A stretch of DNA of 64,000 nucleotides from Xanthomonas floridensis (GTDB lineage: Bacteria > Pseudomonadota > Gammaproteobacteria > Xanthomonadales > Xanthomonadaceae). Location of the stretch: contig NZ_LXNG01000004.1 of the NCBI RefSeq assembly GCF_001642575.1, positions 62,001-126,000 of the forward strand, in the 5' to 3' direction. Below, piece by piece: positions 55,876-64,000 of this stretch. Under the pieces are notes generated by a model. The model was not told the origin of the DNA, ran no database searches, and was given only the letters and a program-made list of their open reading frames with translations. Positions within the stretch are counted from its first letter, which is position 1. Every line of letters starts with the position of its first letter. Both the position numbers and the translations under genes were made by a program.

Positions 55876-57803
55876 GCGCGCATCCCCTGCACACCCTGGC
55901 CACCGCGGCCGGGGTGATGGTCGATTGGGTGGATGCCAGCGATCAACCACGGCAGGTGTCCGAGCCGTCGCTGCAGGCAGTACTCACCGCGCTCGAGTTG
56001 CCGGCGGCCACCGCCGCGCAGCGCGAAGACAGCCTGCGCCGCTGCCAGGCACAGGCTGCCGAACCGGCCGCCCTGGTCACGGTGCAGGTGGGCGCGCCGC
56101 TGGCGCTGCGCGTTGCCGCCAACGCCAGTGGCCGCTGGACCGATGACAGCGGCGCCAGCGAAGCGGCGCAAGCCAACGCGCAGGGGCAGCTGCGCGCGCC
56201 GCAGCGGTATGGTTACTGGACCCTGGAGATCGGCGGGATCACGCAGCAGGTGGCGGTCGCGCCGCAGCGGTGCTTCAGCGTGGCCGATGCCTGCGGCCAG
56301 GCCGCACCACATGCCTGGGGCATGGCGCTGCAGGTGTATTCGGCCTGCAGCCCCGACGATGGTGGCATCGGCGACGCCGCCGGCACTGTCGAATGGCTGC
56401 GGCATGCGGCAGTGGCCGGTGCCGATGCGCTGGCACTGAGCCCGGTGCACGCTTCACGTCCGGTCACCGGCGGCTACAGCCCGTATTCGCCCAGCGACCG
56501 GCGCTTCTTCGACCCACTGCATGCCGCACCGGTGCGTGTGCTCGGCGAGACCGCGCTGGACGCACTCGATGCCGTGCCCGGCCTGCGCGAGCACTTCAGC
56601 GCATTGCACAGCCATGCCTTGATCGATTGGCCGGCCTCGGCACAGGCCAAGTGGCGCTTGCTGCGCGAGCTCTACGCGCGGGTGTCGCCCGATCATCCGG
56701 ATCTGCTGGCGTTCCGTGCGGCAGGTGGTGCGGAGCTGGACGGGTTCGCCCAGTTTGCCGCACGCGATTTCGGCGACAACGATCCGCAGCTGCATGTGTT
56801 CACGCAGTGGCTGGCCGCGCGCAGTTGGGCCGACGCACAGCGCGAAGCGCACGAGCGCGGCATGAAGATCGGCCTGATCGCCGACCTGGCAGTGGGCTTC
56901 GATCCCAATGGCGCCGAAGCTGCTGCGGCCGGCGACACCGTGTTGCGGGGGCTGGTGCTGGGCGCGCCGCCGGATGCCTTCAACGCCGCCGGCCAGCACT
57001 GGGGCATCGGTGCGTATTCGCCCACCGCCCTGCGCCGTAGCGGCTTCGCACCGTACATCGCGCTGTTGCGCGCGGTGCTGCGCGAGCGCGGCGGCATCCG
57101 CATCGATCACATCCTGGGCCTGCTGCGGCTGTGGGTGGTGCCCGATGGCGCCAGCTCCAACGAAGGCGCGTATCTGTCCTATCCGCTGCACGACCTGCTC
57201 AACCTGCTGGCGCTGGAATCCTGGCGGCACCGCGCCATCGTGATCGGCGAGGACCTGGGCGTGGTGCCGCCGGGCATCCGCGAAGAACTGTCCCAGCGCG
57301 GGGTGATGGGCATCGATGTCCTGATGTTCACCCGCGACAAGCACGGTGCATTCATTGCCCCGGCGCTGTGGCGCCCGGACGCGGTGGCCACCACCACCAC
57401 GCACGATCTGCCCACGCTCACCGGCTGGCGCAAGGGCCGCGACATCGACTGGCGGCGCCAGCTGGGGTTGATCCAGCCCACCCAGGCGGCCGATGACGCC
57501 AAGGCGCGCACGCACGATCTGGCCCGCCTGGATGCCGCGGTGGAACACGCCGGCCTGCAGGGCGAGGACCCGTTGCTGGGCGCGCTGCGGTTCACCGCCA
57601 GCGGCGTGTCGCCGCTGATGCTGCTGCCGGTGGAAGATGCGCTGGCGCTGGAAGAACAACCCAATCTGCCGGGCACCGTCGAGGTCCATCCCAATTGGCG
57701 CCGACGTCTGCCCGATCCCCTGCCGCATGCGCGCCTGACCACCGCGCTGCACGGCGTTGCCGAGGCGCGTCGCGTCGCGGCTGTTTCGGACTCCCAGTCA
57801 TGA
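55872..57803 (+). CDS. malQ: 4-alpha-glucanotransferase
   Basis: A 643-residue GH77 amylomaltase. It has SPYSPSDRRFFDPLH near the substrate site, Asp412 in RIDHILGLLRLWVVP, Glu460 in IGEDLGVVP and TTTTHDLPTLTGW. It moves glucan segments between maltodextrins, which helps to feed TreY with longer chains. The ATG at 55872 lies in the treZ stop, and the treY ATG lies in its own stop, so three genes are translationally linked. Confidence 0.94.
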   Translation: MSAHPLHTLATAAGVMVDWVDASDQPRQVSEPSLQAVLTALELPAATAAQREDSLRRCQAQAAEPAALVTVQVGAPLALRVAANASGRWTDDSGASEAAQANAQGQLRAPQRYGYWTLEIGGITQQVAVAPQRCFSVADACGQAAPHAWGMALQVYSACSPDDGGIGDAAGTVEWLRHAAVAGADALALSPVHASRPVTGGYSPYSPSDRRFFDPLHAAPVRVLGETALDALDAVPGLREHFSALHSHALIDWPASAQAKWRLLRELYARVSPDHPDLLAFRAAGGAELDGFAQFAARDFGDNDPQLHVFTQWLAARSWADAQREAHERGMKIGLIADLAVGFDPNGAEAAAAGDTVLRGLVLGAPPDAFNAAGQHWGIGAYSPTALRRSGFAPYIALLRAVLRERGGIRIDHILGLLRLWVVPDGASSNEGAYLSYPLHDLLNLLALESWRHRAIVIGEDLGVVPPGIREELSQRGVMGIDVLMFTRDKHGAFIAPALWRPDAVATTTTHDLPTLTGWRKGRDIDWRRQLGLIQPTQAADDAKARTHDLARLDAAVEHAGLQGEDPLLGALRFTASGVSPLMLLPVEDALALEEQPNLPGTVEVHPNWRRRLPDPLPHARLTTALHGVAEARRVAAVSDSQS

Positions 57804-60418
57804 TCGACTTCCGCGCCACCGCCCGCCTGCAGCTGCATGCCGGCTTCACCCTGCACGACGCACGCGCGCAGGTGCCGTATTACGCCGGCCTGGGCATCAG
57901 CCATCTGTATCTGTCGCCGATCGGTACGGCGGTGCCGGGCTCCACGCATGGCTACGACAATATCGACCCGACCGTGGTCAACCCCGAGCTCGGCGGCGAA
58001 GCGGCGTTGATCGCGCTGTCGACGGCGGCGCGCGAACACGGCATGGGGTTGATCGCCGACATCGTGCCCAACCACATGGCCACCCATGCAGACAACGCGT
58101 GGTGGTGGGACGTGCTGCGGCATGGGCGTAGTGCCAAGCATGCCGACTGGTTCGACATCGATTGGCGCGCTCCGGGGCGCGACGGCAAGCTGTGGCTGGC
58201 GGTGCTGGATCGCCCGTATGCCAGCGCCCTGGCCGAAGGCCTGATCACCCTGGTGGTGGACGAAGACGGTAGCGCCGCACTGGCGCATTACGACCAGCGC
58301 TATCCGATCCGCCCGCAAACCCTGGACGTGCCGGAACCTGCCGCACGCGCGCAGTGGTTGCGCGACTACAACGATGGCGCCAAGCGTGGCGATGGCCGTC
58401 TGCACAAGCTGATCGAACGTCAGCCGTATCGCCTGAACTGGTGGCGCGTGGGTAACGACATGCTCAACTACCGCCGCTTCTTCGACATCACTTCGCTGGT
58501 GGCCCTGCGGGTGGAATTGCCGGTGGTGTTCGATGCCGTGCACGCGCTGCCGCTGCGGCTGGTGGCCGAAGGACACCTGGATGGCCTGCGTATCGATCAC
58601 GTGGACGGGCTCACCGACCCCACCGGCTATGTGCGCAAGCTGCGCAGCCGGCTGGATGCGGCCGGCCGCGCGCGCGGGCTCAAGCCCGGCACGCTGGGCC
58701 TGTATCTGGAAAAGATCCTTGCCCCCGGCGAACACCTGCCGGCCGACTGGCCCTGCGACGGCACCACCGGTTACGACTTCATGGACCAGGTGAGCGGCGT
58801 GCTGCACGACGAGGCCGGCTTCAAGCCCCTGGCACGCGCGTGGCAGAAGGCCAGCGGCCGCAGCGGCGACTTTGCGCAGGAAGAGCGCACCGCGCGCGAC
58901 GAGATGTTGCGTGGCCCATTGCAGACGGAATTCAATCGCGCCGTGGGTGCGTTGTCGGCACTGGCGCGGCTGGACCCGCCTACCCGCGAGTTCAGCCCGC
59001 AGATGCTGGCGCGCGGGCTGTGCGTGCTGCTGCGGTGGTTCCCGGTGTACCGCACCTACGCCGGTGCCAAGGGCATCGGCGGCAGCGAAGCCGAGCGCCT
59101 GCGCGCCACCGCCGCGCGTGCACGCCAGGGCATGCCCGAAGCGATCGTGGCGGCGGTGAACGCCATCGAGCGCTGGCTGCTGGACGATGCCGGCGCCGAT
59201 CGCGCGCAGATCGCGTTGCGGCGCATCCTGCGCCGGCGCGTTGAGCAGCTTTCCGCACCGCTCAATGCCAAGGCGGTGGAAGACACCGCCTTCTATCGGC
59301 ACGGCGTGCTGCTGTCGCGCAACGAAGTGGGCAGCCATCCGACCCATTTCGCCAATGAGGCCGCGCAGTTCCACGCACAGAACCTCGAGCGCGCCAGGCA
59401 CTATCCGCGCGCGCTGCTGGCCACTGCCACGCACGATCACAAGCGCGGCGAAGACCTGCGCATGCGGCTGGCGGTGTTGTCCGAACAACCGCGCTGGTGG
59501 ATCGAGCAGAGTACCCAGTTCGACACCCTGGCCGAGGCGCTGGATGCGCCGTCCCTGGCCGGTGGCGATCAGCAGATGCTGTGGCAGACCCTGGTGGCCG
59601 CCTGGCCGATCGGCCAGGGCGCCGACCAGGCCGAGCCGCTGGCCGCCTTTGCCGAGCGCGTGGCGCAGTGGCTGCTCAAGGCGGTGCGCGAAGCCAAGCT
59701 GCACACCAGCTGGACCGATGGCTCGGCCGAGTACGAACAGGCGGTGCAGGCCACGGTGGAGCAGGTGCTGTGCAGTCGCGCCGGTCTGCCGCTGCGGCGC
59801 GCGTTGCTGCGCGCCAGCAACCACATCGCCGCGGCCGGTGCGCGCAATGCGCTGGTGCAGACCACCTTGCGCCTGACCGTGCCGGGCGTACCCGATCTGT
59901 ACCAGGGCACCGAAGGCTGGGACCTGTCGTTGGTGGACCCGGACAACCGCCGCCCGGTGGACTACACGCAACGCCAGCAATGGCTGGACCAGACACGCGA
60001 CTGGAGCACGCTGCTGCGCAACTGGCGCGATGGCGCGGTCAAGGCCCGCCTCACCGCGGTGCTGCTGCAACTGCGCCGCGAACATCCGGCGCTGTTTGCG
60101 AAGGGCGACTATCAAGCCTTGCAGGTCGCCGTCAGCGGCGATGCGCAGGTGCTGGCCTTCCGTCGCCACTACCGCGGCCAGTCGCTGGTGGTAGCGGTGA
60201 CGCGGCTGGGCGCCGGTGCGCAGGGCGACGGCGACCTGCCCTTGCTGGTGCCGCCGGCCACCTGGGGTCAGGCAGCGTTGGCCTTGCCGGAAGCGTCCTA
60301 CCGTAATGTGCTCGACGGCAGCACGCTGCAGCCCCAGCGCGGCCGGGTGCCGCTGTCGACGCTGTTTGCACGTGCGCCGGTGGCAGTGTTGTCGGCCTCG
60401 TCATCCCTAGACCCCTGA
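57800..60418 (+). CDS. treY: Malto-oligosyltrehalose synthase
   Basis: An 872-residue GH13 enzyme. TARLQLHAGFTLHDA is near the start and GLGISHLYLSPI follows. The catalytic residues are Asp266 (RIDHVDGLTDPTGY) and Glu304 (LYLEKILAPGE), and ATATHDHKRGEDLRMRL carries the third acidic position. It turns the reducing-end glucose of maltodextrin into a trehalosyl unit. It starts in the malQ stop codon (ATGA) and is followed after 14 bases by a small DUF2934 gene. Confidence 0.94.
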   Translation: MIDFRATARLQLHAGFTLHDARAQVPYYAGLGISHLYLSPIGTAVPGSTHGYDNIDPTVVNPELGGEAALIALSTAAREHGMGLIADIVPNHMATHADNAWWWDVLRHGRSAKHADWFDIDWRAPGRDGKLWLAVLDRPYASALAEGLITLVVDEDGSAALAHYDQRYPIRPQTLDVPEPAARAQWLRDYNDGAKRGDGRLHKLIERQPYRLNWWRVGNDMLNYRRFFDITSLVALRVELPVVFDAVHALPLRLVAEGHLDGLRIDHVDGLTDPTGYVRKLRSRLDAAGRARGLKPGTLGLYLEKILAPGEHLPADWPCDGTTGYDFMDQVSGVLHDEAGFKPLARAWQKASGRSGDFAQEERTARDEMLRGPLQTEFNRAVGALSALARLDPPTREFSPQMLARGLCVLLRWFPVYRTYAGAKGIGGSEAERLRATAARARQGMPEAIVAAVNAIERWLLDDAGADRAQIALRRILRRRVEQLSAPLNAKAVEDTAFYRHGVLLSRNEVGSHPTHFANEAAQFHAQNLERARHYPRALLATATHDHKRGEDLRMRLAVLSEQPRWWIEQSTQFDTLAEALDAPSLAGGDQQMLWQTLVAAWPIGQGADQAEPLAAFAERVAQWLLKAVREAKLHTSWTDGSAEYEQAVQATVEQVLCSRAGLPLRRALLRASNHIAAAGARNALVQTTLRLTVPGVPDLYQGTEGWDLSLVDPDNRRPVDYTQRQQWLDQTRDWSTLLRNWRDGAVKARLTAVLLQLRREHPALFAKGDYQALQVAVSGDAQVLAFRRHYRGQSLVVAVTRLGAGAQGDGDLPLLVPPATWGQAALALPEASYRNVLDGSTLQPQRGRVPLSTLFARAPVAVLSASSSLDP

Positions 60419-60432
60419 GAGAAACGCACGCA

Positions 60433-60618
60433 ATGAATGAAATGGAACGGCAGGCACGGCTTCGCCAGTTGGCACAGGAGATCTGGGAGGCCGAAGGCCG
60501 TCCCGACGGGCATGCGGACCGCCACTGGGCGATGGCCGAGCGTCTGGTGGATGCCGAAGAGCGCGCGGCCGAGCAGGCCGCCGAGCATGCGGTCACGCCG
60601 ATCACTGCACGTCAGTAA
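60433..60618 (+). CDS. DUF2934 small protein
   Basis: A 61-residue acidic helical protein with the DUF2934 core: RLRQLAQEIWEAEGRPDGHA followed by RHWAMAERLVDAEE. The function is unknown, though the family is often found next to glgX or trehalose genes. It lies 14 bases after treY and 125 bases before glgX, so it is probably cotranscribed with treY. Confidence 0.85.
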   Translation: MNEMERQARLRQLAQEIWEAEGRPDGHADRHWAMAERLVDAEERAAEQAAEHAVTPITARQ

Positions 60619-60743
60619 CGCCGCCTCTGTCACCGTCTCTACGTGCCTGTCGCACAATCGGCGTCCGTGCTCACCGCGTACGCCAGCGCTTTCCCGCAGC
60701 GCTGCTCTCCCGCATCTGAGTTCACCGCATCAAGGAGTTACCG

Positions 60744-62906
<2,163 letters not shown>

Positions 62907-62922
62907 TGGCGAGGATGGTCTG

Positions 62923-63555
62923 ATGGACGTATTGCTGGCAGGAGCCACCGGGTTGGTCGGCAAGCAGGTGTTGCAGCAGTTGCTGTCCGATGCCCGCTGC
63001 ACCGGCGTGGTGGCGGTGACGCGTCGCCCGCTGACGCAGATCCATCCCAAGCTGCGTAGCCAGGTGATCGATTTTGAACGCCTGTCCAGCTGGACTGCAC
63101 CGCGCATGGAAGCGGCCATCTGCGCCTTGGGTAGCACGATGAAACAGGCCGGCTCGCGCGAGGCCTTCTATCGCATCGATCACGATTACCCGATGGCGCT
63201 GGCGCGCGCCGCCTGCGCGCAGGGCACCTCGGTGTTCGTACTGAACTCGGCGGCCGGCGCCGACGCGCGCTCGCGCATCTTCTACAACCGGGTCAAGGGC
63301 GAGCTGGAACGCGACCTGCGCGAGGTCGGTTTTCCGTCGCTCACCTTCGTACGCCCGGGCCTGATCGGTGGCGAACGCGAGGAGCGCCGCACCGGCGAGC
63401 ATATCGGCAGCCTGGTGCTGGGTGCACTGGGCCCGATCCTGCCGCGCCGGTTCCGCATCAATCCGGCCGAGCGGATTGCCGCGGCGATGGTAAGCGCAGC
63501 GTTGGCACCGGCGCGCGGCGAGCACAGTGTTGAGGCGGCGGAACTGGTTGGCTGA
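62923..63555 (+). CDS. NAD(P)-binding atypical SDR
   Basis: A 210-residue protein with an N-terminal Rossmann motif LAGATGLVGKQVLQQLL and ICALGSTMKQAGS in the middle. NRVKGELERDLREVG follows the LNSAAGA segment. This matches small NAD(P)H-binding proteins of the atypical SDR group related to human TIP30/HTATIP2. The substrate is unknown. The start at 62923 follows glgX by 16 bases, so it may be the last gene of the transcript. Confidence 0.8.
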   Translation: MDVLLAGATGLVGKQVLQQLLSDARCTGVVAVTRRPLTQIHPKLRSQVIDFERLSSWTAPRMEAAICALGSTMKQAGSREAFYRIDHDYPMALARAACAQGTSVFVLNSAAGADARSRIFYNRVKGELERDLREVGFPSLTFVRPGLIGGEREERRTGEHIGSLVLGALGPILPRRFRINPAERIAAAMVSAALAPARGEHSVEAAELVG

Positions 63556-63607
63556 CCGTCGCCCTGCGCGTGCTCGCAGGGGGAGGGATGCAAGCCTGAG
63601 TGTCTTC

Positions 63608-63675
63608 GTAGGAGCGCTCCCGAGCGTGATGAGCCCTCACTGGTAATGCCGCGTCGCGCTCTGGCGCGCTCCTAC
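63608..63675. repeat. REP-like inverted repeat
   Basis: gtaggagcgc at 63608-63617 and gcgctcctac at 63666-63675 are perfect 10-base arms around a 48-base GC-rich middle. Paired gtaggagcg motifs mark REP-type elements between genes in Pseudomonas, Stenotrophomonas and Xanthomonas. It lies between the convergent SDR genes, where such elements are common. Confidence 0.65.
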
Positions 63676-63716
63676 CAAGGTGAGTGCAGCGGCATCCTCG
63701 CTGGCACAGCAGTTGC

Positions 63717-64000
63717 TCACACGCCCAGCGACTGCCCACCATCCACCGCCAACACCTGCCCGGTGATCCAGCGCGCCTGCGACGAGGCCAGGAACAAGGC
63801 GGCGTCAGCGACATGCTGCACCTGCCCGAAACTGCCGAACGGAATGCTGTCGCGGATGCGTGCGTACAGTTCCGGCTCTTCGCGCCTGCGCTGGTCCCAT
63901 AGCCCGTCTGGAAATTCGATCGAGCCCGGTGCGATGGCATTGACGCGGATGCGTTCGCGCGCCAGCTCGGCCGCCAGGGTGGTGGTGTAGTAATTCAGCG
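63717..64000 (-). CDS. SDR oxidoreductase, C-terminal part
   Basis: The last 93 residues of a minus-strand gene that continues past the window end. NYYTTTLAAELARERIRVNA and IAPGSIEF follow the catalytic helix of classical SDRs, and GQVQHVADAALFLASS and ITGQVLAVDGGQSLG form the standard C-terminus. The N-terminal NAD(P) site and the active Tyr are outside the window. The substrate cannot be told; pteridine reductases and 3-oxoacyl-ACP reductases have this ending. Confidence 0.85.
   Translation of the reverse strand, partial: LNYYTTTLAAELARERIRVNAIAPGSIEFPDGLWDQRRREEPELYARIRDSIPFGSFGQVQHVADAALFLASSQARWITGQVLAVDGGQSLGV

Noticed and set aside
57179-60169. 996-codon minus-strand frame opposite malQ and treY
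   Set aside because: Both plus-strand genes have all catalytic residues; the antisense frame is low complexity and typical of stop-poor complementary strands.

Overview
The window is high-GC gammaproteobacterial chromosome, and the gene set points to Xanthomonas or a close relative. The evidence is an OpgB-type phosphoglycerol transferase, a glgA-glgB-treZ-malQ-treY-glgX block, scattered bioC/bioH/bioF/bioB genes, an LpxO-like hydroxylase, a consensus Clp/CRP-type site, and intergenic heptanucleotide tandem arrays of the kind used as VNTR markers in xanthomonads. Species was not determined. All functions are read from motifs by eye; no database was searched.

Layout. (1) 1-5.6 kb: the protocatechuate branch of the beta-ketoadipate pathway (end of pcaH, then pcaG, pcaB, pcaD, pcaC), an exported alpha/beta hydrolase and a convergent IclR-type regulator of the PcaR/PcaU kind. 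(2) 5.7-16.8 kb: mixed housekeeping genes: RIO-type kinase, HSL-type esterase behind an AT-rich palindrome, DUF2490 outer-membrane protein, nucleotidyltransferase, mnmG, an intergenic region with a perfect Clp/CRP-type box and an orphan terminator (candidate sRNA), a Tyr/Pro-rich lipoprotein, a PLP dehydratase, YdcF, a SnoaL-like protein and an LpxO-like hydroxylase. (3) 17.1-25.6 kb: biotin genes on the minus strand (bioC, an atypical SDR, bioH, a hypothetical, bioF, bioB) with a likely BirA operator before bioB, then comF and ubiA.

(4) 25.8-38.1 kb: an accessory region next to tRNA-Arg(CCG). A decayed P4-type integrase lies just downstream of the tRNA. Then come a Tat-exported PvdN-like PLP enzyme, a DUF2946 protein, an internally deleted TonB receptor, an intact TonB receptor, a PepSY membrane protein, an exported Mn-type superoxide dismutase, a second TonB-dependent receptor and an exported esterase. 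The right end carries an IS30-family transposase remnant. The outermost genes on both sides (PLP enzyme on the left, esterase on the right) read their last codons through the mobile-element scars. The content suggests metal or siderophore uptake.

(5) 38.3-50 kb: HPF/RaiA-like protein, MscK/MscS-type channel, opgB, an ABC1/UbiB kinase, a DUF808 protein and a diguanylate cyclase. (6) 50.3-62.9 kb: a tightly packed glycogen/trehalose operon, glgA-glgB-treZ-malQ-treY-DUF2934-glgX. It can build and branch alpha-glucan, debranch and disproportionate it, and convert it to trehalose through TreY/TreZ. (7) 62.9-64 kb: an NAD(P)-binding oxidoreductase, a REP-like inverted repeat and the 3' end of an SDR gene.
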